NCBI GenBank assembly: GCA_902587545.1
Contig: CACILL010000001.1
Span: 124,001 to 188,000 of the forward strand
From: an uncultured SAR86 cluster bacterium
GTDB lineage: Bacteria; Pseudomonadota; Gammaproteobacteria; Magnimaribacterales; AG-339-G14
Direction of reading: 5' to 3'
DNA length: 64,000 nucleotides
Positions 1 to 7,835 of this stretch are shown piece after piece (positions within the stretch are counted from its first letter, which is position 1; every line of letters starts with the position of its first letter). The notes under the pieces are model-generated. The model searched no databases. It was not told the origin of the DNA and worked only from the letters and a program-made list of their open reading frames with translations. The position numbers and the translations under genes were made by a program.

Positions 1-185
1 TAAAACACCAACCCATCGTTAGATATTTTTTTTAAAAGAACCATTCTTGAGCTGGGTTGGTTCATTTGATCTACAGATGCAATATTCATAGCATTCCAAT
101 CAACAAGATTTGCAGATTCAGCCTCTTCAAGAGTTTTTAATATCTCAATGAATGGTTCTTGAGAAATTTTACCTTTCTCAATCAC
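1..185 (-). CDS. pdxH: Pyridoxamine 5'-phosphate oxidase, N-terminal part (cut by window edge)
   Basis: FMN enzyme that oxidises pyridoxine/pyridoxamine 5'-phosphate to pyridoxal 5'-phosphate. The 61 visible codons read EPFIEILKTLEEA, then WNAMNIASVD and PSSRMVLLK, matching the family's PxxxFxxWLxEA, PNAMxLATVD and SRxVLLK (FMN-contact) blocks. The start is GTG at 185-183, because an in-frame TAA lies immediately upstream; that TAA is the stop codon of the DoxX gene, so the two genes abut without a spacer. The N-terminal arm before the first motif is about 9 residues, much shorter than the E. coli protein. The 3' end lies outside the window. Confidence 0.82.
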   Translation of the reverse strand, partial: MIEKGKISQEPFIEILKTLEEAESANLVDWNAMNIASVDQMNQPSSRMVLLKKISNDGLVF

Positions 186-674
186 TTATTTTCTTCTTAC
201 CCAGTAATCCAAAGAAAGATAATTACCTCCTCCATAAATAAGAGGTATGGCAAGAATCACTATATAAGTAGCTGCCATTTCATATCCCCCCGCATCAGCA
301 TTCCATCCATTTGGAAAATGAAAATAAGCAGCAACAAACATTGCAAAGATGATGGGAACGCTAGCCCATCTTGTAAATAGGCCTAACAATAAAAGAATTG
401 CTCCTCCAGCTTCTGCAAGTATCACAAGCCAAGCAAAGAAAGTTGGGAAGATAAAATTTAAATTGTCAGACCCATCAGGGCCTAAAAATTCAGCAAATCT
501 TGGGTTTACACTTGGTAACCCGTCATCCCAAGAAAGTTTATTGGATGAAGTACCTGCTCCCCAAAAAATGAAAAAAAGATAAATCCTAACAATAAATAAG
601 ATTACAAAATCCAGAAAGACTAGACTTTTAAAAAAATCATCAATTTTAAGGAGAACGTTTTTTAATAAGTTCAT
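186..674 (-). CDS. DoxX family membrane protein
   Basis: Integral membrane protein of 162 residues with about four hydrophobic segments (near residues 20-38, 75-98, 105-120 and 133-150). The family hallmark is visible as LAEAGGAILLLLGLFTRWAS, followed by a short third helix. DoxX proteins are linked to respiratory or redox and sulfur stress functions, but the role of most members is unknown. It lies between pdxH (no gap) and the DjlA-like gene (18 nt upstream) on the same strand, so the three may be cotranscribed. Family call is firm; function is not. Confidence 0.85.
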   Translation of the reverse strand: MNLLKNVLLKIDDFFKSLVFLDFVILFIVRIYLFFIFWGAGTSSNKLSWDDGLPSVNPRFAEFLGPDGSDNLNFIFPTFFAWLVILAEAGGAILLLLGLFTRWASVPIIFAMFVAAYFHFPNGWNADAGGYEMAATYIVILAIPLIYGGGNYLSLDYWVRRK

Positions 675-692
675 AAAGCTAAATTATCACTT

Positions 693-1418
693 TTAGTATC
701 TTTTTTCTAACTCTTCGTAAGCCTCTTGTATTTCGATAAATTTTTCTTTTGCTTTTTCGATAAACTCTTCTGGAAGTCCCTTGCCAATAAGAGTATCAGG
801 ATGAAACTCTTTTCTTTTTTTTAAATAAGCTTTTTTTATTTCATTGAAAGAAGCATTTTCATTTACTCCTAAAGTTTTGAAGTAATCATTTGTTTTATCA
901 ACAAATTTTTCGTATAGAGACTTATAAACATTTTCATCAAATCTAAAAATTCTTGGGATTTTTTTTAAAAGGTCGTCTTCGTTGGGATGAAGGACACCAT
1001 CAGCAAGAGCCAGTTCAAAAAGCATTTCATAAAAAACCAATAGAGAATTTGGGCTTGAAGAGAGGATCTGATAAAGATTAGAAGCATAAGCTTCAAAACT
1101 TACGTTATCATCTTTTGCCTTTTGAAAAATGTTAATCGCAAAATGTCTATGCTCTTTATTAAGATTTAACTTGCTGGAAATGATTTCTTCTATTTTTTTT
1201 ATCTCAGCTTCATCAACTCTTCCATCAGCTTTGGCTATTTTTGCAAGACAAGCAAATAAAGCTGCAAAAAAGGCGACCTGTTGATCAAAATTATTAGGTC
1301 TTTTTCTTTTTGATCTTGAAGATATATTTGAGCCAATTACGCTTCCTACTAAGGCTCCAATTGGTCCCAAAACTACAAAACCAAGAAGACCGCCAGTGAT
1401 TCCGCCCCAAATACTCAT
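693..1418 (-). CDS. djlA: DjlA-like J-domain co-chaperone (TerB + DnaJ)
   Basis: Three parts are visible in 241 residues: a glycine-rich hydrophobic N-terminus (residues about 3-35) that resembles a glycine-zipper membrane anchor; a helical TerB-like middle with repeated acidic patches ([15 protein letters not shown] and [13 protein letters not shown]); and a C-terminal J domain with [20 protein letters not shown] and the essential HPD tripeptide (FHPDTL). This is the DjlA architecture, a membrane-bound partner that stimulates the DnaK ATPase. It is divergent from the DUF35 gene across a gap of about 65 nt. Confidence 0.88.
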   Translation of the reverse strand: MSIWGGITGGLLGFVVLGPIGALVGSVIGSNISSRSKRKRPNNFDQQVAFFAALFACLAKIAKADGRVDEAEIKKIEEIISSKLNLNKEHRHFAINIFQKAKDDNVSFEAYASNLYQILSSSPNSLLVFYEMLFELALADGVLHPNEDDLLKKIPRIFRFDENVYKSLYEKFVDKTNDYFKTLGVNENASFNEIKKAYLKKRKEFHPDTLIGKGLPEEFIEKAKEKFIEIQEAYEELEKRY

Positions 1419-1483
1419 AATTAAAGTGTTTAAATTTCTATTTTTTTTTGTTTCAATGTACTTTTAAAAAGGGAGATGAACAA
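1419..1483. promoter_or_regulatory. Divergent intergenic region (djlA-like / DUF35)
   Basis: The region separates two divergently oriented operons, so it should carry a promoter for each. It is very AT-rich and holds a run of ten Ts at 1440-1449. A clear Shine-Dalgarno (GGGAG, 1471-1475) stands about 8 nt before the GTG at 1484. No convincing -35/-10 pair could be fixed by eye. Confidence 0.35.
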
Positions 1484-1897
1484 GTGTCAGATAAAAGTTT
1501 ACCAGCAGTTAATTATTTAAAGATTCCTGATGATGGAAATCCTTATTTAGAAGGTCACAAATGTGGAAATTGTGGAGCAGTTTTTCTAGGTGAAAGATCA
1601 GTTTGTTCAAAATGTTTTTCTAGAGACAACATGTCAGCAATAAAACTTGAAGAGACAGGTGTTTTACATTCTTTTTCTGTGGTTTACAGATCTTTTCCGG
1701 GTATTGATGTTCCTTATATATCCGCAATTGTTGATTTAGATGGTGGCGGAACTGTAAAGGGAAACCTTATAAATATTGAGCCCGATCCAGAAAAAATTGA
1801 TTTTGGTATGAAAGTAAAATTGACATATCAGGACGCTTTAGGAAGAAAAGACAAAGAAGGGAACTCTTACTTGAGTTATTTCTTCGAACCAGCATAA
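1484..1897 (+). CDS. DUF35 OB-fold, zinc-ribbon acyl-CoA-associated protein
   Basis: Small partner of thiolase-fold enzymes. An N-terminal rubredoxin-like zinc ribbon (CGNCGAVF ... CSKCF, two CxxC pairs) is followed by an OB-fold (TGVLHSFSVVYRSFPGIDVPYI ending near GMKVKLTYQD). I place the start at GTG 1484: a strong GGGAG sits at the right distance, whereas the ATG at 1448 has no ribosome site and would add 12 unrelated residues. The gene is 23 nt upstream of a thiolase. In known systems DUF35 proteins deliver or hold acyl-CoA for a thiolase, HMG-CoA synthase or steroid side-chain aldolase; the substrate here is unknown. Confidence 0.88.
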   Translation: MSDKSLPAVNYLKIPDDGNPYLEGHKCGNCGAVFLGERSVCSKCFSRDNMSAIKLEETGVLHSFSVVYRSFPGIDVPYISAIVDLDGGGTVKGNLINIEPDPEKIDFGMKVKLTYQDALGRKDKEGNSYLSYFFEPA

Positions 1898-1920
1898 AAT
1901 ATACAAAAAAAGGAGAAATT

Positions 1921-3060
1921 ATGAGTGATGTATACGTTTTAGGAGTCGATATGATCAAATTTGGAAGATTTCCAGATAGAACTGTTCCAAATATTGGTGC
2001 TGAAGCAGCATTAATGGCTTTAGACGATGCCGGCTTAACAATTAAGGATATGCAAGCTATGTACTGTGGAAACCTTGGTCAGGCAAATGCTATGGTCGGG
2101 CAAAGAATTCTTCAAGAGATAGGTCAAACAGGTATTCCTGTAGTCAATTGTGCTAATGCATGTGCAACTGGTGCTACAGCTTTTAGAGAAGCTTGGATGT
2201 CAATTAAAGCTGGCATTTATGATGTAGTGCTTGCTGTAGGAGTTGAGCAAATGGGTAAAGGTCTTTTAGGTGGCGCAGGTGGCGGAGACGGTATTCCAAA
2301 AGAAGGTCTTTTAGGCTCAGGTACTATGCCTTGTGTTTTTGCAGAAGCAGGAATGGAACATTCAAAAGATCATGGAACTACCTTCGAACAATTTGCAAAG
2401 ATTTCTGTAAAAAATCATCATCATTCGACAATGAATCCTAAAGCAATGTATCAAATAGAAACTCCTTTGGATGTTGTAATGAATGCTGAAATGATTTCTT
2501 ACCCAAATACAAAACTTATGTGCTCAGTAAATGTTGATGGATCAGCTGCTGCAGTACTAGTTTCAGAAAAGAAAGCAAAAGAATTAGGGATGGGACGTGC
2601 TGTAAGAGTTAAAGCTTCTGCTCTTGCGAGTGATCCTTATACAGATAGAGATTTGGTCATGCCTGATGTAAATGCTTGTACAAGATTAGCTGCCGAACAG
2701 GCTTATGAAATGGCCGGTGTTGGACCAGAGGATATCAACCTTGTTGAATTACATGACTGTTTTGCTACTGCTGAAATGCTTCACTACGAAAATCTTGGCC
2801 TATGTAAAGATGGTGATGCTGGGAAAATGATAGACGAAGGTCATGTAGAGCTTGGGGGAAAAGTTCCTGTAAATGTTTCAGGAGGCTTGTTATCAAAAGG
2901 TCATCCTTTGGGGGCTACAGGCATCGCAAATATATATGAAGTTTGCACGCATCTGAGAGGTGAAGCTGGCGAAAGACAAGTTGAAGGAGCTAGATTGGGA
3001 ATGACACACGTCATTGGTCTTGGTACGGCTTGTGGCATACACATCTTAGAAAAAGTTTAA
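1921..3060 (+). CDS. Thiolase family protein (SCP-x / lipid-transfer type)
   Basis: Condenses or cleaves acyl-CoA substrates. At 379 residues it is a normal thiolase. The nucleophilic cysteine is probably C81 in NCANACATGAT; ELHDCFATAEML carries the HDCF block typical of SCP-x thiolases; SKGHPLGATG carries the catalytic histidine; GTACGIH near the C-terminus carries the second cysteine. AGGAG lies 7 nt before the ATG. It is cotranscribed with the DUF35 gene before it and a GTG-started phosphodiesterase after it. An acetyl-CoA acetyltransferase name would be too specific; a retro-aldolase of the Ltp type is also possible. Confidence 0.88.
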   Translation: MSDVYVLGVDMIKFGRFPDRTVPNIGAEAALMALDDAGLTIKDMQAMYCGNLGQANAMVGQRILQEIGQTGIPVVNCANACATGATAFREAWMSIKAGIYDVVLAVGVEQMGKGLLGGAGGGDGIPKEGLLGSGTMPCVFAEAGMEHSKDHGTTFEQFAKISVKNHHHSTMNPKAMYQIETPLDVVMNAEMISYPNTKLMCSVNVDGSAAAVLVSEKKAKELGMGRAVRVKASALASDPYTDRDLVMPDVNACTRLAAEQAYEMAGVGPEDINLVELHDCFATAEMLHYENLGLCKDGDAGKMIDEGHVELGGKVPVNVSGGLLSKGHPLGATGIANIYEVCTHLRGEAGERQVEGARLGMTHVIGLGTACGIHILEKV

Positions 3061-3064
3061 TCCT

Positions 3065-3553
3065 GTGATTGTTGGCGTAACTGGAGATACGCATAATAAT
3101 CTGAAAAACATAAAAGAAATCTGTTCTATTTTTAATGAAAATAGAACAGATTTAGTTTTTCATACAGGAGATATTTCTCTTCCAAAATCATTACTTGCTT
3201 TTAAAGATTTAAAATGTCCTTTGAAAGCTGTATTTGGTAACAACGATATTGGTGAAAAGGAGGGTCTTATAGAGGCATCAAAAAGTTTCGAGTGTGAGAT
3301 CGTCTCAGAGCCTTTTTATACGGAAATAAATCAAAAAAGGATTTCAGTTTTTCATCATCCTGATCTTATAAATGATGAAATCATTTCAAATAATGATCTT
3401 ATTTTACATGGGCATACTCATAGATTTAGATTAGAAAAAGTTGAAAGCTGTGTAATTTTCAATCCTGGAGAGTGTGCTGGAATGATGAAAGGAAAAAACC
3501 AGATAGGGCTCATAAATCTTGAAAGCTTAGAGCCTCATATTATTTCTTTTTAG
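3065..3553 (+). CDS. YfcE/MJ0936-type metallophosphoesterase
   Basis: Calcineurin-like phosphodiesterase of 162 residues, a usual length for the YfcE group. Metal-ligand motifs are in order: GDTHNN near residue 7, HTGDIS near 34, GNND near 58, HHPD near 98 and HGHTHR near 116. The start is GTG, 4 nt after the thiolase stop, which implies translational coupling. Such enzymes hydrolyse phosphodiesters in vitro; the natural substrate is unclear. The last 14 nt overlap the small membrane-protein gene on the opposite strand. Confidence 0.87.
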   Translation: MIVGVTGDTHNNLKNIKEICSIFNENRTDLVFHTGDISLPKSLLAFKDLKCPLKAVFGNNDIGEKEGLIEASKSFECEIVSEPFYTEINQKRISVFHHPDLINDEIISNNDLILHGHTHRFRLEKVESCVIFNPGECAGMMKGKNQIGLINLESLEPHIISF

Positions 3554-3839
3554 TTTTATATAAATAAAATCCAATAGAAATAATTATTCCTAAAAATATT
3601 GAAAAGATTAGTGGTCTGATCAGCCTCAAAAAACCATTACTCTCAACAATTGAAGACTCTAAAATTATAATGCTAAAGATTGGAGCCAATTCTGAGCTTC
3701 CAGGCTCAACAAACCAAAAAGAGGTAAAGATGCTTAAAATTAAAAAAAATACAAAAGATTTTAAAAGGTTATTTTTAACAAAAAAGGTTAATAAAAAAGA
3801 AATTAATAAGGTAAGTAAAATATAAATAAACCAAAACAC
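3540..3839 (-). CDS. Small hypothetical membrane protein
   Basis: I do not recognise this 99-residue protein. It has three strongly hydrophobic stretches (about residues 2-21, 27-43 and 72-92) and a Lys-rich end, consistent with an inner-membrane protein. The start would be GTG, 3 nt after the RNase D stop, and the 3' end overlaps the convergent phosphodiesterase by 14 nt. The spacing suits a real gene at the end of the RNase D operon, but no family motif supports it. Confidence 0.55.
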   Translation of the reverse strand: MFWFIYILLTLLISFLLTFFVKNNLLKSFVFFLILSIFTSFWFVEPGSSELAPIFSIIILESSIVESNGFLRLIRPLIFSIFLGIIISIGFYLYKTKKK

Positions 3840-3842
3840 AGC

Positions 3843-4706
3843 TTAATAAACAGACTTTATGTAGTCTTCTACAAGTCCGCTATCCCCCAAAACTTTAAAT
3901 ACTCTCTTTTCAAAATCCTGTTCTTCAGTTATCTTTGATAAATTAATCAAATCTTTAGAACTCATAATAAAACTAGGGGGAACATTTTTTTCTTTTGCTT
4001 TGTTTTCCCTCCATATAAAGATTTTTTTTTGGAAAAAATTAAGTTTTTTTGAGTTTCTTTTAAGTCTTGATGCCAAGAGATCTTCTTCTCCTTTCAAAGC
4101 TTCTTGTTGAGATTTTTTAAGTACTAATTTAAAAGCATTAATTTTAGTTAATATTTTTTTTTGAGCTGAGAAAATATCAAACATATATTTAACATCATCT
4201 GCTGCATAATTTATCTGTACTTCACTTAACGGTCTCTTAAGCCAGTTTGAATTAGTTTCACTTTTTTCTAGTGAGACTCCAGTATATTTATGCGTGATAT
4301 AACCATAATTTTTTATATCTTCGTTTTCACTTAAAACTTTTTCAGCAATTTGAATATCAAAGATATTTTTCATTTTAGTTTTCAATGAAGTGCTCAAAAT
4401 AGTTGCATCGCTTTTTACTGAATGAAAAATTTTTAAAATATCTTTATTATCGAGAATTTGCTTCAGAAAATTTGAGGGTTTTATTTTTAAAAAATCTATT
4501 AGAAAAATATTTTTTTTTGTTGAAATTTGAACTAGGGATAATTTAGGAAAATATGTTTTTCTCCAATCAAATTCTGTATCAATGCAAATCATATCTTGTT
4601 GACCCACTTCTTTATAAAAAAAATCTAAATCTTCCAATTTATCCAAATAAAAAATATCTATATTTTTTTTAAATAATTTATTTTTAAGTTTTGAGAAAAA
4701 ATCCAT
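3843..4706 (-). CDS. rnd: Ribonuclease D
   Basis: 3'-5' exonuclease that trims tRNA precursors. DEDDy motifs are visible: IDTEFDW (Exo I, near residue 43), IFHSVKSDATIL (Exo II, near 93) and NYAADDVKYMFDI (Exo III with the tyrosine, near 167). One HRDC-like helical domain follows (about residues 205-255). At 287 residues it is shorter than the E. coli enzyme (375), and the second HRDC domain appears to be missing. It borders the surface-glycan island, 11 nt after the rfbB stop in coordinates. Confidence 0.9.
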   Translation of the reverse strand: MDFFSKLKNKLFKKNIDIFYLDKLEDLDFFYKEVGQQDMICIDTEFDWRKTYFPKLSLVQISTKKNIFLIDFLKIKPSNFLKQILDNKDILKIFHSVKSDATILSTSLKTKMKNIFDIQIAEKVLSENEDIKNYGYITHKYTGVSLEKSETNSNWLKRPLSEVQINYAADDVKYMFDIFSAQKKILTKINAFKLVLKKSQQEALKGEEDLLASRLKRNSKKLNFFQKKIFIWRENKAKEKNVPPSFIMSSKDLINLSKITEEQDFEKRVFKVLGDSGLVEDYIKSVY

Positions 4707-4717
4707 TCTAAATTATT

Positions 4718-5725
4718 CTACTTCAATAACGGTTTCCACCATTTCTCATTATCTAAATACCAGTTAACTGTTTTTTCTAATCCCTTATCAAAGGACATAT
4801 TAGGGCTCCACATAAGCTCTTTCTTTAAGAAGGAAGAATCAATAGCGTAAGAGGTATCATGGCCTGGCCTATCTTGAACAAAAGAAATTAGATCTGAAAA
4901 ACTGTTTTCTTTTTTGATTTTTTTTGTTTTGTCAAGAATGTCGCATATTTTTTTCACAATAGATAAGTTGGTTAAATGATTTCCTCCTCCTATTAGATAT
5001 GTTTCCATTCTTTTACCTTTTTTTGCAATCAGTTCCAATGCGGTCACATGATCATTAACATGAAGCCAATCTCTTTTCTGAAGGCCATTTCCATAAATTG
5101 GTATGTTTTTATTAGAAATTGCAGAGATAATAATTGTGGGAATTAATTTTTCTGGATGTTGAAACTGACCGTAATTGTTGGAACAATTTGTAATTATATA
5201 TTCGAGATCAAAAGTTTTTGCCCATGCTCTTACAAGATGATCAGAGCTTGCTTTAGATGCTGAATATGGAGAACTTGGGCTATATCTGGTTTTCTCAGTA
5301 AATAATTTTTTAGATTTACCTAAATCGCCAAAAACTTCATCAGTTGAAACATGTAAAAATAAAAAATTATCTTTTATTTGCTTTAATTCTTTTGATGCCT
5401 CTAAAAGATTAAAAGTCCCTAGTATATTGGTTTCTATAAATCTTCTTGGTCCTTTTATTGATCTGTCGACATGCGTTTCTGCTGCAAGGTGCATCAAAAA
5501 GTCCGGCTTAACATCTAACAAAATCTTTTTGATTTTATTTTTTTGTAAAATAGAGCAATTTAAATGAGTTAGGTTTTTTCTTTTTTTAAGTTCTGGAAGA
5601 GATGTTTTACTTCCTGCATAAGACAAGTTATCGATTACGAAGATTTCATTTTTTTTATTTCTAGACAAATGTCTACATAAATTTGAGCCTATAAAACCCA
5701 GTCCACCAGTAACAAGATATTTCAT
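4718..5725 (-). CDS. rfbB: dTDP-glucose 4,6-dehydratase
   Basis: Converts dTDP-glucose to dTDP-4-keto-6-deoxyglucose, the branch point for deoxy and amino-deoxy sugars. It is an extended SDR of 335 residues: GGLGFIGSN NAD-binding loop at 7-15, catalytic T128-D129-E130 (STDEVFGD), and Y154xxxK158 in YSASK. It lies 58 nt downstream of rfbA on the same strand. No rfbC or rfbD (rhamnose) genes are in the window. The product more likely feeds the QdtA/QdtB/QdtC-like genes at 20.0-22.0 kb. Confidence 0.95.
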   Translation of the reverse strand: MKYLVTGGLGFIGSNLCRHLSRNKKNEIFVIDNLSYAGSKTSLPELKKRKNLTHLNCSILQKNKIKKILLDVKPDFLMHLAAETHVDRSIKGPRRFIETNILGTFNLLEASKELKQIKDNFLFLHVSTDEVFGDLGKSKKLFTEKTRYSPSSPYSASKASSDHLVRAWAKTFDLEYIITNCSNNYGQFQHPEKLIPTIIISAISNKNIPIYGNGLQKRDWLHVNDHVTALELIAKKGKRMETYLIGGGNHLTNLSIVKKICDILDKTKKIKKENSFSDLISFVQDRPGHDTSYAIDSSFLKKELMWSPNMSFDKGLEKTVNWYLDNEKWWKPLLK

Positions 5726-5783
5726 TTAAAATGTATTTTAGAGGCTTTTGTTTCTTATCATACAGAGAAAAGATTTTTTCTAG

Positions 5784-6653
5784 TTAATTTCCGATTAACT
5801 TCCTTAAATAGTCGCCGTACTCTGTTTTAGAGTACTTTTGAGCTTGTCTGGAAACATCATCCTCGTTTATCCAATTATTTTTAAAAGCTATTTCTTCAAG
5901 GCAACCTACTTTTAAACCTTGTCTTTTTTGAATAATTTCAATGAATTGACTTGCCTCAATAAGTGAATTATAAGTTCCAGTATCAAGCCAAGCATAACCT
6001 CTTCCTAGTTGCTCAACATTTAAATTTAACCTTTTAAGGTAGATATTATTTATTGAAGAAATCTCAAGTTCTCCCCTTTTGCTTGGTTTTACAGATTTTG
6101 CAATATCAACGACGTTTTCGTCATAAAAATACAATCCCGTAACAGCGAGATTAGTTTTTGGATTATTTGGTTTTTCTTCGATAGAAATTAAATTATTGTT
6201 TGAATCAATATTTGCAACTCCAAAATCTTGTGGATTAGAGACTTGATAAGTGAAAATTGTAGCCCCTGAGTTTTTACACGCATTCTTTAAATTCCCTGTG
6301 AGGTTTTGACCATAAAATATATTATCTCCAAGAATCAATGATATAGCTTTGTTTTCAATAAAACTCTCTCCAATGATGAAAGCTTCAGCAATTCCTTTTG
6401 GCTCTTTTTGAATGGCATATCTCAAATCTATTCCATATGAACTTCCATCCCCTAAAGTTCTTCTAAAGGATTCTTGATTAAATTCATCTGTGATGATTAA
6501 AATTTCTCTGATTCCTGCAAGCATTAAAACGGATAGAGGATAAAAAATCATAGGCTTATCAAAAATAGGTAATAGTTGCTTAGAAACGCCTGAAGTTATT
6601 GGAAAAAGTCTTGATCCCTTTCCTCCTGCTAAAATAATTCCCTTAGAAGTCAT
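5784..6653 (-). CDS. rfbA: Glucose-1-phosphate thymidylyltransferase
   Basis: Makes dTDP-glucose from glucose-1-phosphate and dTTP. The 289 residues open with the nucleotide-binding signature LAGGKGSRLFPIT and KQLLPIFDKPMI; LGDNIFYG carries the metal aspartate, and EEKPNNPKT and RGYAWLDTGT are also typical of RmlA. It is the first gene of the rfbA-rfbB pair, divergent from the glycosyltransferase at 6811. The promoter must lie in the 157-nt gap between them. Confidence 0.95.
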   Translation of the reverse strand: MTSKGIILAGGKGSRLFPITSGVSKQLLPIFDKPMIFYPLSVLMLAGIREILIITDEFNQESFRRTLGDGSSYGIDLRYAIQKEPKGIAEAFIIGESFIENKAISLILGDNIFYGQNLTGNLKNACKNSGATIFTYQVSNPQDFGVANIDSNNNLISIEEKPNNPKTNLAVTGLYFYDENVVDIAKSVKPSKRGELEISSINNIYLKRLNLNVEQLGRGYAWLDTGTYNSLIEASQFIEIIQKRQGLKVGCLEEIAFKNNWINEDDVSRQAQKYSKTEYGDYLRKLIGN

Positions 6654-6810
6654 AGTTAAAAAAATTTTCTCACAAGAATAACACCGTTTTTAAGAGCTTT
6701 TTGAATAATTAATATATTTATCCTATTAGACTAAGTTAAAGTTAAAATAATCAACGATGAAATCCACTAACCTCAAATGAAAATTATTTTTGATTCCAAA
6801 TTGATTAGAA
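6654..6810. promoter_or_regulatory. Divergent promoter region between rfbA and the DPM-like glycosyltransferase
   Basis: This is the largest gap in the island. For the plus strand a weak sigma-70-like pair can be drawn: TTGAAT at 6701-6706, a 17-nt spacer, and TATTAG at 6724-6729. The minus-strand promoter for rfbA could not be placed with confidence. No ops/JUMPstart element (GGCGGTAG) was seen. Confidence 0.35.
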
Positions 6811-7485
6811 ATGTTTGATGATATTTATATTTTGATTCCAGTCTTTAATGAGTCTGAAAAAATTGGAAACGTAGTCTCTGAATTAAAAAAATACTTTAAA
6901 AATATTATTGTTATTAATGATGGATCAAGTGATAACTCTTTAGAAATTCTAAAAAAATATGAAGTCAAGATTTTAAGCCATTCTCATAATCTAGGACAAG
7001 GGGCGGCGATATCCACTGGTTTACGGTACATAAAATCAAAGAAAAATGCTTTTGCAGCAGTTACCTTTGACGCTGACGGACAGCATCAAACAGAAGATGC
7101 CATAAATTTTGCTAAAGAAATTATTTCTTCAAAAGTCGACATAATATTTGGAAGTAGATTTTTAAAACATGAAAAAAATATTCCCTTTTTGAAAAGAAAA
7201 GTTTTAAAAATCGTTAATTTTTTTACTAGGAAGTTTTCTAAAATTAATCTCACAGACTCGCACAATGGTTTAAAGGCTATTAAAGTTTCTATAATTGATA
7301 AACTCAATTTTAAAAGTAATAGGTTTGCTTTTGAATCAGAAATAATTCATCTTATTTCGAAGCAAAAAATTCCCTATAAAGAGCTTCCGACAAATACTTT
7401 GTACACCTCATATTCAAAGAAAAAGGGACAAAAATTATCTAATGGTCTTCTAATACTAGAGGATTTGTTCAAGTCAGGTAGATAA
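6811..7485 (+). CDS. Family 2 glycosyltransferase, dolichyl-phosphate-mannose-synthase type
   Basis: GT-A fold transferase of 224 residues. IPVFNESEKIG at the start, VINDGSSDNS (near residue 35) and TFDADGQHQ (DxD metal motif, near residue 90) are the DPM/GT2 signatures. Such enzymes usually move a sugar from a nucleotide donor to polyprenyl phosphate. No C-terminal membrane anchor is visible; the adjacent DUF2304 protein, 2 nt downstream, may supply it. First gene of a three-gene plus-strand operon. Confidence 0.88.
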   Translation: MFDDIYILIPVFNESEKIGNVVSELKKYFKNIIVINDGSSDNSLEILKKYEVKILSHSHNLGQGAAISTGLRYIKSKKNAFAAVTFDADGQHQTEDAINFAKEIISSKVDIIFGSRFLKHEKNIPFLKRKVLKIVNFFTRKFSKINLTDSHNGLKAIKVSIIDKLNFKSNRFAFESEIIHLISKQKIPYKELPTNTLYTSYSKKKGQKLSNGLLILEDLFKSGR

Positions 7486-7487
7486 GT

Positions 7488-7835
7488 ATGGTTTTTAAAA
7501 TTTTATTCATCATCATTTTTATAATGTTATTGCTTTATAGCCTCATAAGACCCTTTAGCAGTAAAGTCTCGCGATTATTTTTATTTTTTGGATCTACATT
7601 GGGAATACTTAGCTTGCTTGGGATCGAGTACACACAAGTAATATCGGATTTTTTTGGAATCGGAAGAGCTGTTGACTTATATCTTTATCTTGGACTCGTC
7701 ACGATATTTCTTTTTATTACATATGCAATTAATAGATTTGAATCTTTAGAAAAGAGAAACTCATCCTTAATTCAAGAAATTGCAATTCTTGAATCTAAGC
7801 TGGATGACTTAAAAAAAGAAGACGGGACCGGTTAG
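7488..7835 (+). CDS. DUF2304 family membrane protein
   Basis: 115 residues with hydrophobic segments at about 3-18, 26-44 and 66-84, then a charged coiled-coil-like tail (about 85-112). The shape and the position directly after a DPM-like GT2 gene fit DUF2304, a family commonly found beside GT2 genes in polysaccharide clusters and presumed to anchor or assist the transferase. Its stop TAG overlaps the next GTG start by one base (TAGTG), so translation is coupled. Confidence 0.78.
   Translation: MVFKILFIIIFIMLLLYSLIRPFSSKVSRLFLFFGSTLGILSLLGIEYTQVISDFFGIGRAVDLYLYLGLVTIFLFITYAINRFESLEKRNSSLIQEIAILESKLDDLKKEDGTG

Noticed and set aside
1448-1483. ATG 1448 as start of the DUF35 protein
   Set aside because: No ribosome site and 12 non-conserved residues; GTG 1484 has a strong GGGAG at proper distance.
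4718-6653. rfbA/rfbB as a dTDP-rhamnose pathway
   Set aside because: No rfbC epimerase or rfbD reductase is in the window, while a full QdtA/B/C-like set is.
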